Positions 25,316 through 35,292 of a stretch of 64,000 bases of DNA are shown here, piece by piece. Below the pieces are notes generated by a model that ran no database searches, was not told the origin of the DNA, and worked only from the letters and a program-made list of their open reading frames with translations. Source of the DNA: Gangjinia marincola (GTDB lineage Bacteria > Bacteroidota > Bacteroidia > Flavobacteriales > Flavobacteriaceae); contig NZ_BAAAFG010000002.1 in the NCBI RefSeq assembly GCF_039523415.1, positions 310,001 to 374,000 of the forward strand, in the 5' to 3' direction. A program made the translations under genes and the position numbers. The first letter of the stretch is position 1, and each line of letters opens with the position of its first letter.

Positions 25316-27358
25316 ATGGATTTTAAACAAAACAACTTAACTCAAGAACGTAGTCCTTATTTACTTCAGCATAAAAACAATCCCGTTCATTGGCAAGCCT
25401 ATCTTCTTAAAACACTTGATCATGCATTAACCAATGATACATTAATCCTTATCAGTATTGGTTATGCCGCCTGCCATTGGTGCCACGTTATGGAGCATGA
25501 GTGTTTTGAAGATGAAGAAGTAGCCGCGATCATGAATGAACACTACGTCAATATAAAAGTCGACAGGGAAGAACGACCAGATGTAGACGCGATTTATATG
25601 AAAGCACTTCAACTTATGACCGGGCAAGGCGGTTGGCCCCTTAATGTAATTGCACTACCCAATGGAAAACCTGTTTGGGGCGGCACCTATCTCAATAAAA
25701 AACAGTGGATGGGTATTCTGCATCAATTGGCTGATTTATATCAGACCGATCCCGAAAAGATGCGCGAGTACTCCCATAAATTGTATAAAGGGATTAGTGA
25801 CGACGGACTTATACCAGCGATTCAAGCATCTGATGTACTCAAAGCAGATCTCATTTCATCTGCGGTAGAACAATGGTCAGCTCATTTTGATCATCAATGG
25901 GGCGGACTCAACTATTCACCTAAATTCATGATGCCGGTCAATTATGGTTTTCTTATGCATTATGGTTACAGATCAGGAGATAAGATGACTCTGCCGTACA
26001 CCCTAAAAACCTTAGATATGATGTCTTACGGTGGCGTATATGATCATTTGGGTGGCGGATTCTCTCGCTACAGTGTTGACGAACGCTGGCATGTGCCCCA
26101 CTTTGAAAAAATGCTGTACGATAATGCACAATTGGTGACCTTATACTCCAATGCCTATAAACTCACTAAAAATGAATGGTACAAAGACGTTGTTGTACAA
26201 ACCCTACAGTTTATAGCACGGGAACTCACGCATGAATCCGGAGCTTTTTACGCCTCTTTAGATGCCGATAGCTTAAACGCTGAAGGAAATTTAGTCGAAG
26301 GAGCGTATTACGTTTGGACGAAGGCCATATTACAGGAACTGCTTCAAGAGAATTATGCGCTATTTGCGGATTATTATAATGTGAATGACTTCGGAAAATG
26401 GGAAGATGAGCACTATGTTCTGATTAGAAAAGAAACCCTGGAAGAAATTTCAGTCAAGCACAATCTTAGTCAAGCCGAAGCTGAAGCAATGCTTAACCAA
26501 TCAAAACAGGTAGTATTAAACCACCGCAATACTCGAAGCAAACCCCGACTTGATAACAAGTGCTTGACTTCTTGGAATGCGCTCATGAGCAGCGGTTGTC
26601 TGGAAGCCTATACAGCAACTCAAAACGATTCTTACCTTGAAATTGCACAAAGAAACATTTCATTTCTATTAAAAAACGTATCAAAAAAAGACGGGGGACT
26701 TTTTCATACCTGGAAAAAAGGTAGGGCTAGCATCAACGGATTTTTAGAGGATTATGCCGCGGTCATAGAAGCGCTCATCAATTTGTATCAGGTAAGTTTT
26801 CAAGAAAAATGGTTGCATGAAGCTGATCGCTTAGCTCAATACTGCCTGGATCAATTTTATAGTGAAGAAAAGAAGCTCTTCTATTTCACCCCAACAGATC
26901 AAAAAGACCTCATCTCTAGAAGTATTGAACATGCCGATAATGTGATCCCCGCTTCTAATTCTATCATGGCAAAGAATCTCTGGAAGCTATCGGGTTTTTT
27001 TGGAAATACTTTATATCGTGATATAGCGAGAGCTATGCTTGAAGCCGTCACGCCCCTGATTGAAAAATATCCTAGCTCCTATGCCAATTGGTTGGATCTC
27101 GCCCTATTAATGACAACACCTTTTTATGAGATCGCCATCACAGGGAAAGATGCTTTTTTGCAGGCACAACGACTAAATATGCAGTACATCCCTCATATAA
27201 TTATTGCGGCTACCGAACAGGAAAATGAGTTGCCCTTATTACAGCATCGTTTTAATGAAGAAACTACATTTTATATATGTCAGGATTTAGTATGTGGTTT
27301 GCCTAAAGATTCGTTGGCAGAGGTAATGAAAGAAATCACCCCGCCACAAAATCCTTAA
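25316..27358 (+). CDS. YyaL/SSP411-type thioredoxin-domain protein
   Basis: 680 residues of the DUF255/YyaL family (mammalian relative spermatogenesis-associated protein 20). The N-terminal thioredoxin-like domain contains YAACHWCHVMEHECF with Cys53-x2-Cys56, then VDREERPDVD and GQGGWPLNV, both invariant in the family. The rest is an alpha/alpha toroid resembling glycoside hydrolases or epimerases (GGFSRYSVDERWHVPHFEKM). No signal peptide, so cytosolic. The biochemical role of the family is unclear. Its 3' end overlaps tsaB on the other strand by 23 bp. Confidence 0.92.
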   Translation: MDFKQNNLTQERSPYLLQHKNNPVHWQAYLLKTLDHALTNDTLILISIGYAACHWCHVMEHECFEDEEVAAIMNEHYVNIKVDREERPDVDAIYMKALQLMTGQGGWPLNVIALPNGKPVWGGTYLNKKQWMGILHQLADLYQTDPEKMREYSHKLYKGISDDGLIPAIQASDVLKADLISSAVEQWSAHFDHQWGGLNYSPKFMMPVNYGFLMHYGYRSGDKMTLPYTLKTLDMMSYGGVYDHLGGGFSRYSVDERWHVPHFEKMLYDNAQLVTLYSNAYKLTKNEWYKDVVVQTLQFIARELTHESGAFYASLDADSLNAEGNLVEGAYYVWTKAILQELLQENYALFADYYNVNDFGKWEDEHYVLIRKETLEEISVKHNLSQAEAEAMLNQSKQVVLNHRNTRSKPRLDNKCLTSWNALMSSGCLEAYTATQNDSYLEIAQRNISFLLKNVSKKDGGLFHTWKKGRASINGFLEDYAAVIEALINLYQVSFQEKWLHEADRLAQYCLDQFYSEEKKLFYFTPTDQKDLISRSIEHADNVIPASNSIMAKNLWKLSGFFGNTLYRDIARAMLEAVTPLIEKYPSSYANWLDLALLMTTPFYEIAITGKDAFLQAQRLNMQYIPHIIIAATEQENELPLLQHRFNEETTFYICQDLVCGLPKDSLAEVMKEITPPQNP

Positions 27359-27998
27359 GATAATACGGCTCAAAATAAGCGACATCTTCAGATTGGGAAT
27401 TTTTTGTTTTTTGATCGGCTAAGGCGATCATCTCTTTGGCAGACGGAAGTGCTTCGGGATAAAACACAGCATTTTCATGGGTGCAGATTTCTTGAAACTT
27501 AGCTACGCCGTTTCCGATAAAGTGCACCTTACCTTTGGTGAGTTCTGTTGCAAACGAATCTTGGGTTAAAATTTCTGCCTTAATTTCTCGCAGTAGTTCA
27601 TTTTCCGAAGAAAAAACCGCACTATATACTTCCATTCTGCGGGCATCCAACATTGGGATCACCACATCAGTTGGATTAGCTTGAACCTGTTTAGCTAAGG
27701 CCTTTAAGGTGTTCACCGCATACAACGGCTTATCCAGTGAGTAGCACAATCCTTTTGCAGCAGAGACGCCTATTCGCAAGCCGGTATATGAGCCCGGTCC
27801 TTTACTCACCGCTACAGCGTCTATCTCTCTTAAGTCAACATTTACTTGGTTGAACAATTCCTGGATGTACACGTGCAACCGTTCTGCATGGGAATATTGC
27901 TTCCCATTATCCTCTTTGAGTGCAATAAGCTCACCGTCCTGACCAAGCGCTACAGAACAATTGGTGGTACTGGTTTCAATACAAAGCACACGACTCAT
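27336..27998 (-). CDS. tsaB: tRNA threonylcarbamoyladenosine biosynthesis protein TsaB
   Basis: The 220-residue partner of TsaD in forming t6A37 on ANN-decoding tRNAs. The ASKHA-fold start LCIETSTTNCSVALGQ and the block SKGPGSYTGLRIGVSAAKGL are diagnostic. TsaB lacks the metal-binding residues of TsaD, and none is seen here. It overlaps the stop of the upstream efflux adaptor by one base (TAATG) and so ends the long efflux operon, and its 3' end overlaps the YyaL-like gene. Confidence 0.95.
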   Translation of the reverse strand: MSRVLCIETSTTNCSVALGQDGELIALKEDNGKQYSHAERLHVYIQELFNQVNVDLREIDAVAVSKGPGSYTGLRIGVSAAKGLCYSLDKPLYAVNTLKALAKQVQANPTDVVIPMLDARRMEVYSAVFSSENELLREIKAEILTQDSFATELTKGKVHFIGNGVAKFQEICTHENAVFYPEALPSAKEMIALADQKTKNSQSEDVAYFEPYYLKDFVAG

Positions 27999-29290
27999 TA
28001 CTCGTCGGCTGGTTTGGCTTCAGGTTGATCCTCGCCTTTGACTTCAATTTTGTCACCTGCCTTTAGTGTTTTGGAAACGGTATTATACGGTCCAACAATG
28101 ACATTTTCATCGCCAGATAATCCTTTCGTGATTTGAATGAACTCGTCGTCTTGTATTCCGGTTTTGATCACTTGCAATTTAGCTTCGTCACCATTTTTTA
28201 GAAACACACATTCAAATTTCTCGTCAGACGTTTCTACGGTCGCTTCAGGTTTTTTATCCCCTATTTTTTTGGCCGTTGTATCTGTTTTGATCACAATAGC
28301 ACTAATGGGAACGGCGATAACCTCTTCGGCTTTATTGGTAATGATATCTACTGTGGCAGTCATACCCGGTCTAAAAGGGGAATAGTACTCTTCTTTTCCT
28401 TCCAGTAAGTCTTTGTATGATTTCTCCAGAATGCGCACTTTTACTTTAAAGTTTGTGACCTGGTCTGCCGTTAATGAACTCTCTGCCGAGTTGGCGATCT
28501 CTGTCACTATTCCGCTGAATTCTTTCTTTAAATAGGCATCTACCTCAACTTTGGTAGAATCACCTACGTTCACTTTTACGATATCATTTTCATTTACATC
28601 TACCTCAACCTCCATATTAGAAAGGTCAGCCACACGAAGAATTTCTGTTCCCGCCATTTGAGCGGTTCCCACTACGCGCTCTCCTAACTCTGCGCTTAGC
28701 TTTGAGATGGTCCCGTCCATAGGAGCATAAATGGTGGTTCTCACCAAATTGTCTTGTGCTTGTTTTACTGAAGCTGATACACTTTGTACATTGTAATATG
28801 CCGCCTGTCGATTAGCCTGTGCCACTTCAAAATCTGATACCGATCGATCCCAATCTGCTTTTGAGATCACGCCTTTATCAAATAAAGGTTGGTTACGATC
28901 GTAATTGAGTTTGGCTACTTTTAGGCTGGCCTCTGCCTGTGCAAGACCAGATTTAGCATTTTGTAAGGATGCTCTAACCTGGCTGAGTGCCGACTGAATC
29001 AAATCTGGATTGATGCGTACCAGTAAATCTCCTTTTTTGACCTGCTGACCTTCAACCACAGGAAGTTCAATAATTTCTCCGGAAACCTCTGAAGAAAGAC
29101 TTACTTCAATCTCTGGTTGGATCTTCCCGGTAGCAGACACTGTCTCTACAATCGTCATACGCTCAACGGGCTCAACGTCAACTTGTTTGAAATTCCCCGA
29201 TTTCCCGAAGAGTCCTGCTTTCTTACCTACGATAAGGGCAACAAGCAATACAACTACGGTAATAATGATAATCCAGGTTTTTTTACTCAT
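27998..29290 (-). CDS. Efflux periplasmic adaptor (HlyD/MacA-like), second copy
   Basis: 430 residues: an N-terminal membrane anchor (about 3-24), a barrel-sandwich half (IQPEIEVSLSSEVSGEI), a helical hairpin at about 95-175 (alanine/glutamine-rich with QPLFDKGVIS) that would dock on TolC, the second lipoyl half TIYAPMDGTISKL, and a beta-barrel with FRPGMTATVDI. The C-terminal 70 residues are charged. It follows tolC by 29 bp. Together with the adaptor at 30830-31951 the operon has two adaptors for one ABC pump, so they may form a mixed hexamer or serve different pumps. Confidence 0.9.
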   Translation of the reverse strand: MSKKTWIIIITVVVLLVALIVGKKAGLFGKSGNFKQVDVEPVERMTIVETVSATGKIQPEIEVSLSSEVSGEIIELPVVEGQQVKKGDLLVRINPDLIQSALSQVRASLQNAKSGLAQAEASLKVAKLNYDRNQPLFDKGVISKADWDRSVSDFEVAQANRQAAYYNVQSVSASVKQAQDNLVRTTIYAPMDGTISKLSAELGERVVGTAQMAGTEILRVADLSNMEVEVDVNENDIVKVNVGDSTKVEVDAYLKKEFSGIVTEIANSAESSLTADQVTNFKVKVRILEKSYKDLLEGKEEYYSPFRPGMTATVDIITNKAEEVIAVPISAIVIKTDTTAKKIGDKKPEATVETSDEKFECVFLKNGDEAKLQVIKTGIQDDEFIQITKGLSGDENVIVGPYNTVSKTLKAGDKIEVKGEDQPEAKPADE

Positions 29291-29319
29291 GGTGGTGTAA
29301 TTTTGTACGTATGGCTAAA

Positions 29320-30765
29320 TTAAAATTTTAATGATGTTGGTTCAACCCCAAAGAATAGCTCCAATACTTTGAGCCTGAAAATATAATCATATTTTGATCG
29401 ATTTACCTCGATTTTAGCGTTATCGTAGCGTAGTTTGGATTGGCTAAAGTCAAATGCATTGGTGAGACCAACATCATAACGATCTGTTGCGTATTGATAG
29501 GCCAATTCTTGAGATTCTAAGGCAGTCAAAGCGGCCTCATATGATTTTAAGGCTCCTTGTGCATCGACATAGGCCTGATATACATTGGACTCCAGATCCA
29601 ATTCTGTTTGTTCTAACTGGTATTCAGCGTTTTTTAGTGCTATCTTTCTTCGTTTTACATTATTACGGGCAGCAAATCCATTGAAGATAGGAACATTAAG
29701 CTGAAATCCATAGGCTAAACCGTCATTACGCCATAGTTGTTCTATAAATGGTAAAGGTTCAATTTCATTAAAAATAAAATTTGGACTATTGGTAAATACA
29801 GCTTGATTTGTACCATCTACAAATCCTATTTCAACTAATTCACTTGGATCATTGGGGTCAACAACTTGATCGACTCTATTTCTATCTGATTCCCTGGTAT
29901 TATAACTCATAAATCCACTCAAGGTAGGATAATATGCCGCACGAGAAATTTGCAAATCTTTTTTTGCCAACTCGGCGTTTTGCTCTGCAATTTTAATCTC
30001 GAACCTGTTTTCTCTGGCTGATGAAACAATTTGACCGGCTGAGTTAGTTAATATTTCAGCTCCAGATACCTCATAATCCGTATCTACAACATCAAAATTC
30101 TCGTAGTCTTTAATAAGAAGTAATTGTGCAAGACTAATCAATGAAACTTTAAGCTGATTTTCTGCTACGACAATCTGCTGAAGTTCATTGGCATTTGTAG
30201 CTTGAATTTCCAGCAAATCTCCCTGAGGTAGCACCCCGCCTTCAACTAAATCTGAGGTTTGCTGAATTTGTTGTTGGGTTACCTCATTTTGAGCTTTAAT
30301 GACCTTTAAATTTTGTTTGTTAAGCAATGCTTGCAAATACGAATTGGCTACATTGAGCGCAATGTCATTCTTCATTTGTTCCAGATTATAATCTGAAGCA
30401 AGCTTGGCAATTTTTGCTCTTTGATACTGACGTTGATTTTGTAGTCCCCTAAAAATATCTACTCCTACGTTCGCCCCGGCAGAAAAGTTTCTGGTGGTTT
30501 GAGTTTCTAACACACCGGTAGTAATATTTTGCGTTAAACCAGACTGCCATGCGTTAGAAGCGTTTGCGTTTAAAGTAGGCAGAAAATTACCAAAGGCATC
30601 AAACTGATCTACTTCTGCCTGTTCTACATTAAGCTCACTCTGTAAGACAGAAATGTTATTTTCTAGTGCATATGCCACACATTCTTGCAGGGTCCATTTC
30701 TTTTGTTGTGCCGTAGCGGTTAGTCCCGTCAATAAGGCTATGATTAAAAATTGATGAAGTTTCAT
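29320..30765 (-). CDS. TolC-family outer-membrane efflux protein
   Basis: 481 residues with a signal peptide ending ATAQ (about 1-19). The duplicated helical-barrel pattern of OEP domains is visible. KWTLQECVAYALENNISVLQ starts repeat 1, and NVPIFNGFAARNNVKRRK starts the second half, both family hallmarks. It would form the outer-membrane duct for the ABC permease and adaptors encoded around it. It lies 64 bp downstream of the first adaptor and 29 bp before the second. Confidence 0.95.
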   Translation of the reverse strand: MKLHQFLIIALLTGLTATAQQKKWTLQECVAYALENNISVLQSELNVEQAEVDQFDAFGNFLPTLNANASNAWQSGLTQNITTGVLETQTTRNFSAGANVGVDIFRGLQNQRQYQRAKIAKLASDYNLEQMKNDIALNVANSYLQALLNKQNLKVIKAQNEVTQQQIQQTSDLVEGGVLPQGDLLEIQATNANELQQIVVAENQLKVSLISLAQLLLIKDYENFDVVDTDYEVSGAEILTNSAGQIVSSARENRFEIKIAEQNAELAKKDLQISRAAYYPTLSGFMSYNTRESDRNRVDQVVDPNDPSELVEIGFVDGTNQAVFTNSPNFIFNEIEPLPFIEQLWRNDGLAYGFQLNVPIFNGFAARNNVKRRKIALKNAEYQLEQTELDLESNVYQAYVDAQGALKSYEAALTALESQELAYQYATDRYDVGLTNAFDFSQSKLRYDNAKIEVNRSKYDYIFRLKVLELFFGVEPTSLKF

Positions 30766-30829
30766 AAATAATTGATGTAATCTGGTTGATAAGTAGGTGA
30801 AGTAATCGTAATGTTACAGAAAAAATGAA

Positions 30830-31951
30830 TTATCCTCTTCCTTGGAAGTTCTCTTCAGGTTTAAGAGCGTTCCACACCTTGATTTTGTCGTCTTGATTTA
30901 GCCCGCTTTTTATTTCGACAAGGATACCATTGCTTACGCCCAGTTCTACTGCTTTTCGTTCAAACTGTTGGTCACCTGTGGCAATTTCTACAAAAGGCTC
31001 TTTGGTTTCCGGATCATATTGAACCAAAGCTTCACTAATCGCCAATACACTATCTGCTTTAGCCAAAATGATGGCTGCATTTGCACTTAAACCAGCCCGT
31101 ATAAAAATAGAATCTACTTTTTTGAGTGTTCCCTTAATTTCAAATTGAATGGCACCATTTTCTTCTAATCCCTTTGGGGCGATATAATCCAGCACCGCAT
31201 CAAATTTGGCATTTTCAATCGCTCCCACGGTGATTTCCAGCGGTAGGCCTTCGTTGATTTTGCCTACTTCACTTTCATCTACTTTCCCTTCAAAAATCAT
31301 TTTCTCAACATCAGCCAAGGTTGCGATGGTGGTTCCATCATTAAAGTTATTGGCTTCAATCACCTGATTTCCTTCTTTAACCGGCACTTCTAATACCATC
31401 CCAGATACGGTGGAGCGAATAGAGGTTTGTGCTGCTGTACTCATCCCACTGGTTGTTCCCGTCTTGATGATCTCATAATTTTGACGGGTGCTGATGAGGT
31501 CTTGTTTTGCCTGCTCATACGCCACGTTGATCTGGTCAAAATCATTGGCCGAGATAACTCCTTTATCAAATAAGGCTTTTTGGCGGTTGTAAATCTTCTC
31601 CTGATTATCCAGTGCAATTTGGGCAGATCGAATCTGGTTTTTGGCGTTATTCAAATTGGAAACATTCGGGACCACTTTAATGGTCGCAATAAGATCTCCT
31701 GCTTTGACCTGGTCTCCTGCTTCTATAAAAATTTTGTCGATAATCCCAGAGATGTTTGGTTTGATTAAGACCTCTTCTAACGGGACAATGCTTCCGGTGG
31801 CAACCGTTTCTTTTACGATGGTTTGAGTAGAAGGAGTTTCGGTTTCGTAGACTACGGGATCAACCTGATCCTTAACCCATAAATATCGTATGCCGAAAAT
31901 AAATGCGACAACAATAACCAGTAAGATGATGATAGTACCTGTTCGTTTCAT
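30830..31951 (-). CDS. Efflux periplasmic adaptor (HlyD/MacA-like), first copy
   Basis: 373 residues with an N-terminal membrane anchor (about 5-24). Lipoyl half GSIVPLEEVLIKPNISGII, a coiled hairpin (about 95-160, again with KALFDKGVIS), second half IRSTVSGMVLEVPVKEG, then barrel and membrane-proximal domains. It resembles the second adaptor in layout but is shorter. It lies 25 bp after the last permease gene and is the adaptor most likely paired with the MacB-like permeases. Confidence 0.9.
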   Translation of the reverse strand: MKRTGTIIILLVIVVAFIFGIRYLWVKDQVDPVVYETETPSTQTIVKETVATGSIVPLEEVLIKPNISGIIDKIFIEAGDQVKAGDLIATIKVVPNVSNLNNAKNQIRSAQIALDNQEKIYNRQKALFDKGVISANDFDQINVAYEQAKQDLISTRQNYEIIKTGTTSGMSTAAQTSIRSTVSGMVLEVPVKEGNQVIEANNFNDGTTIATLADVEKMIFEGKVDESEVGKINEGLPLEITVGAIENAKFDAVLDYIAPKGLEENGAIQFEIKGTLKKVDSIFIRAGLSANAAIILAKADSVLAISEALVQYDPETKEPFVEIATGDQQFERKAVELGVSNGILVEIKSGLNQDDKIKVWNALKPEENFQGRG

Positions 31952-31976
31952 TCGTAATTAATTTGATTGATTTAAG

Positions 31977-33236
31977 TTATTCCATGCGCAAGGCATCGAT
32001 GGGTTTCATTTTGGTTGCTTTGGTTGCCGGAATAAACCCGGCTAATAATCCTGAAATAATGAGTATGACCAGTGCAATGAGTGTTACATTTACGTTGACG
32101 GAAGGATTCGCGAAATTTTCTACTCCGCCGGGACCCAATAGGTAATTCATCAGCCAAATCCCACCTGCTGCCACGGCTATACCAAACATACCGCTTAGCA
32201 TTGTTAATACTACAGCCTCTTGTAATATTTGTGCTTTTACATTCCATGGTGTTGCACCAAGTGCTCTTCTTACTCCAATTTCGTTGGTGCGCTCTTTGAC
32301 CACAATAAGCATGATGTTGCTGATACCTATGACTCCAGACATTAAGATTAAGGTTCCTACGATGTATCCTACTAGAGTAAGAATATCAAAAAGCCCGTTG
32401 ATACGCCCAAATGCTTCGGCGCGATCAAAATTACCGATTGCTCTTATATCTTCAGGATGAATGGTGCGTTGCTCACGCATGATCTCCAGGATGGTGGGTT
32501 TAAGCGACGTAATGCTTACTTCATCATTGGCGGTGATTGCCATCCAGCCTACATTATCGCCCCGATTAAAGGCTTGTGAAAATGTAGTAAATGGAACAAA
32601 GATGGTGGTTGCTTCTTCTTCCTGATCGCCTCCACTGCTTCCGGCAGGTTTAAATACGCCTATGACCATAAAGTTAATGCCATTGATCTTGATATATGAC
32701 CCAATGGGCTCTTCGCCTATGTCATATAATCCTTTCACGACATCTCGCCCTATGACGGCCACCTTCCGCTTTGCGTTAATATCAGAATAGCTTAAAAATC
32801 TTCCCTTGGTGATGTCCATGGGTTCCTGATTGATGTATTCAGGATAATCGCCAAAGATTCCGTAAGCGCCGGATTTTTCATTTCTAATTACGTTATTTGC
32901 TCCTTGAAATCCGCCTAATTGATTTCTGGGAGAGACATATTTTAACGCGGGTAATTTTCTTTTGAGTGCTTCAACATCGGCCAGTTTAAACTGCACTCCT
33001 TTCCCTTTAGGGTTTCCTTTATAGGGTTTAGAGGTAACTTGACCCCACATAAACATGGAGTTGGTGGCAAAATTGCCAAAATCTTTAGAAACTCCATTGC
33101 GTAACCCTGTGGTCAATGCTAACAAAAGCACCAAAATAAAAATACCCCAAAACACCCCAAAAGCCGTGAGTAAGGTTCTAAACCTATTGGCATTTAAGGC
33201 TTCTAATATTTCGCTCCAACGTTCTCTGTTAAACAT
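31977..33236 (-). CDS. MacB/FtsX-type ABC transporter permease, second copy
   Basis: 419 residues: one membrane helix near residue 20-45 (TAFGVFWGIFILVLLLALT), a periplasmic MacB core domain of about 230 residues, and three helices of the FtsX domain starting GVIGISNIMLIVVKERTNEIGVRRALGA, with the cytosolic coupling stretch conserved. The C-terminus is AGFIPATKATKMKPIDALRME. Its ATPase is encoded separately two genes upstream. A paralogue lies 6 bp upstream, so the two probably form a heterodimer. Confidence 0.93.
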   Translation of the reverse strand: MFNRERWSEILEALNANRFRTLLTAFGVFWGIFILVLLLALTTGLRNGVSKDFGNFATNSMFMWGQVTSKPYKGNPKGKGVQFKLADVEALKRKLPALKYVSPRNQLGGFQGANNVIRNEKSGAYGIFGDYPEYINQEPMDITKGRFLSYSDINAKRKVAVIGRDVVKGLYDIGEEPIGSYIKINGINFMVIGVFKPAGSSGGDQEEEATTIFVPFTTFSQAFNRGDNVGWMAITANDEVSITSLKPTILEIMREQRTIHPEDIRAIGNFDRAEAFGRINGLFDILTLVGYIVGTLILMSGVIGISNIMLIVVKERTNEIGVRRALGATPWNVKAQILQEAVVLTMLSGMFGIAVAAGGIWLMNYLLGPGGVENFANPSVNVNVTLIALVILIISGLLAGFIPATKATKMKPIDALRME

Positions 33237-33242
33237 ATCCTT

Positions 33243-34487
33243 TTATTCGTCGCGTAAGGCTTCTATAGGTTTTATATTAGCGGCTCTGCGTGCGGGAAAA
33301 TATCCCGCTAATGTGCCCGCTACAATGATAATCACTACGATGGTAATGGATGTCGCAAAATCTACTCGGGGAAATTTGATAAAATCATTATCCAGCATGG
33401 GACTTACAATATTCAAGGCGATCACGCCTAAGAATAAACCCGTAAATCCCGCAATGGCCGTTATAAAAACTGCTTCTTGAAGAATCATGCCTATGATTGA
33501 GGAAGGTAGAGCTCCCAGGGCTTTTCTAACTCCTATTTCTTTTGTACGTTCTTTCACTACGATTAACATAATATTGCCAACGCCCACAACGCCGGCAATA
33601 ATAGTACCTATCCCAATAAACCAAAACACTGCGCTAATGGTGTCAATAAGTCCATAGATTTTTTTGGCCTCCTCTAGGGTGTCGTACACACGCACCCCGT
33701 TCGTATCATCTGGGGCGATACTGTATTTATTTTTGATGTCATTCTCTATGCTTTGCGCCAGTGATGCGGAAAGTGCCACCGCATCGTCAAAATTATCTGA
33801 CATTTGGATGGTATATGCCAATGATCTAAGATTATCTGCACCGTTGAATACGCGTTGAGCTGTGGGAAGCGGAATAAACACGCGTGTTTCTTCCCGTTCT
33901 CCCCCGGGATCAGAATATACCCCAATGACCCTAAAATTGATGTCGAAAATTTTAATGGTTTTACCTACTGCATCTTCTTGTTTAAAAATATCTGATTTGA
34001 CCTGATTTCCAATGACCGCCACTTTGCGCGATTCGGTGATATCTTTTTCATTCAAATACCTTCCTGCAATAAGTGATTCATTTTCTATAAATTGTTGATC
34101 TGGATTGGCACCTTCAATGCGGTAATTTCCGGTTTCTTTGCCATAGGTAACTTGTCCGCCCCACAAATTATAAACACCTGTTTTATATTCCAGGTCATCT
34201 TCGTATTTGCGATTAATATCCTGAAAGTCTTGATTTCTAAGCTGAATGTATCTCCCCGGGTTTAGACCTTTGTACTCCTTAGTGGTCACTCCGCCCCTTA
34301 TCGCAATACGATTAGTGGCATCTTGCTCAAACTGACTACGTACGCCATTTTGAATACCGGTACTAAAACCGATGAGTATGATGAGAATTAGCACGCCAGA
34401 AAAGACCGAAACCATCGTTAAAAAGGTTTGCAGTTTGTTCTTTCCTAAGGTCTGAAAGATCTCTTGCCAGCGTTCTATATCAAACAT
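33243..34487 (-). CDS. MacB/FtsX-type ABC transporter permease, first copy
   Basis: 414 residues with the same layout as its neighbour: N-terminal helix (MVSVFSGVLILIILIGFSTG), a periplasmic MacB core domain, then GVVGVGNIMLIVVKERTKEIGVRKALGA-type FtsX helices (the stretch begins near residue 298), and an end in AGYFPARRAANIKPIEALRDE-like sequence. It overlaps the ATPase gene by 8 bp, so the two are translationally coupled. Confidence 0.93.
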   Translation of the reverse strand: MFDIERWQEIFQTLGKNKLQTFLTMVSVFSGVLILIILIGFSTGIQNGVRSQFEQDATNRIAIRGGVTTKEYKGLNPGRYIQLRNQDFQDINRKYEDDLEYKTGVYNLWGGQVTYGKETGNYRIEGANPDQQFIENESLIAGRYLNEKDITESRKVAVIGNQVKSDIFKQEDAVGKTIKIFDINFRVIGVYSDPGGEREETRVFIPLPTAQRVFNGADNLRSLAYTIQMSDNFDDAVALSASLAQSIENDIKNKYSIAPDDTNGVRVYDTLEEAKKIYGLIDTISAVFWFIGIGTIIAGVVGVGNIMLIVVKERTKEIGVRKALGALPSSIIGMILQEAVFITAIAGFTGLFLGVIALNIVSPMLDNDFIKFPRVDFATSITIVVIIIVAGTLAGYFPARRAANIKPIEALRDE

Positions 34488-35181
34488 GTGCTTTAGCCTT
34501 TACCTGATCGACTAAGCGATCATCGATAATTCTTCCATCCTTTAAGTCTACAATACGCTTTGTCATTTGTGCAATATCATGTTCGTGGGTCACCACTAAG
34601 ATGGTTTTACCCTCATCATTAATGCCCTGGATAAGCTCCATGACTTCATAAGAGGTTTTAGTGTCTAATGCTCCCGTAGGTTCATCTGCCAACAACACCT
34701 TGGGTTCGCTGGCTAAAGCTCTGGCAATGGCGACACGCTGTTTTTGACCACCAGAAAGTTGATTAGGTAAATGTGTTGCCCAATCTGCTAAACCCACTTT
34801 CTCCAAGTAACTCATGGCTTTATCTACACGTTCCTTACGCTTAATCCCTTGATAATATAACGGCATAGAAACATTATCTAATGCAGTTTTATAACTGATT
34901 AAATTAAAGGATTGAAAAATAAAGCCCAGGAATTTATTGCGGTATTTTGCAGCAACTTTTTCAGTGAGGTTTTTTATGGGGAAGCCGTCCAATTCGTACG
35001 TGCCTTCATCAGCCTCATCCAACATTCCAAGGATATTTAAGAAGGTAGATTTTCCGGATCCCGAAGATCCCATGATGGAAACTAACTCTCCCTCTTTTGC
35101 AGAAAAATTGATTCCTTTTAAAACATGCAGCGAATTCTCTCCTGTTTTATAGGATTTGTGAAGATCTTTAATTTCGATCAT
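34480..35181 (-). CDS. ABC transporter ATP-binding protein (MacB/LolD-type)
   Basis: From the ATG at 35181 the product is 233 residues, beginning MIEIKDLHKSYKTGENSLHV. A longer frame from 35229 adds 16 residues unlike the family. Walker A GSSGSGKST, signature LSGGQKQRVAIARALA, Walker B VLLADEPTGALD and the switch His in VVTHEHD are all intact. Size and sequence fit the MacB/LolD/FtsE class that energises mechanotransmission pumps rather than import. First gene of ATPase, permease, permease, adaptor, tolC, adaptor, tsaB. A 111-bp spacer without terminator separates it from the oxidase-assembly genes. Confidence 0.95.
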   Translation of the reverse strand: MIEIKDLHKSYKTGENSLHVLKGINFSAKEGELVSIMGSSGSGKSTFLNILGMLDEADEGTYELDGFPIKNLTEKVAAKYRNKFLGFIFQSFNLISYKTALDNVSMPLYYQGIKRKERVDKAMSYLEKVGLADWATHLPNQLSGGQKQRVAIARALASEPKVLLADEPTGALDTKTSYEVMELIQGINDEGKTILVVTHEHDIAQMTKRIVDLKDGRIIDDRLVDQVKAKAHV

Positions 35182-35292
35182 AGTGGTTAGATTGATTGAT
35201 GATATGCCCTTCCTGCTAAGAGAAAGCATACCTTATATGACCTCCAAATTTTAAGATTGTTACAAGAAAAAATGTTATAGAAACGTTAAAAA

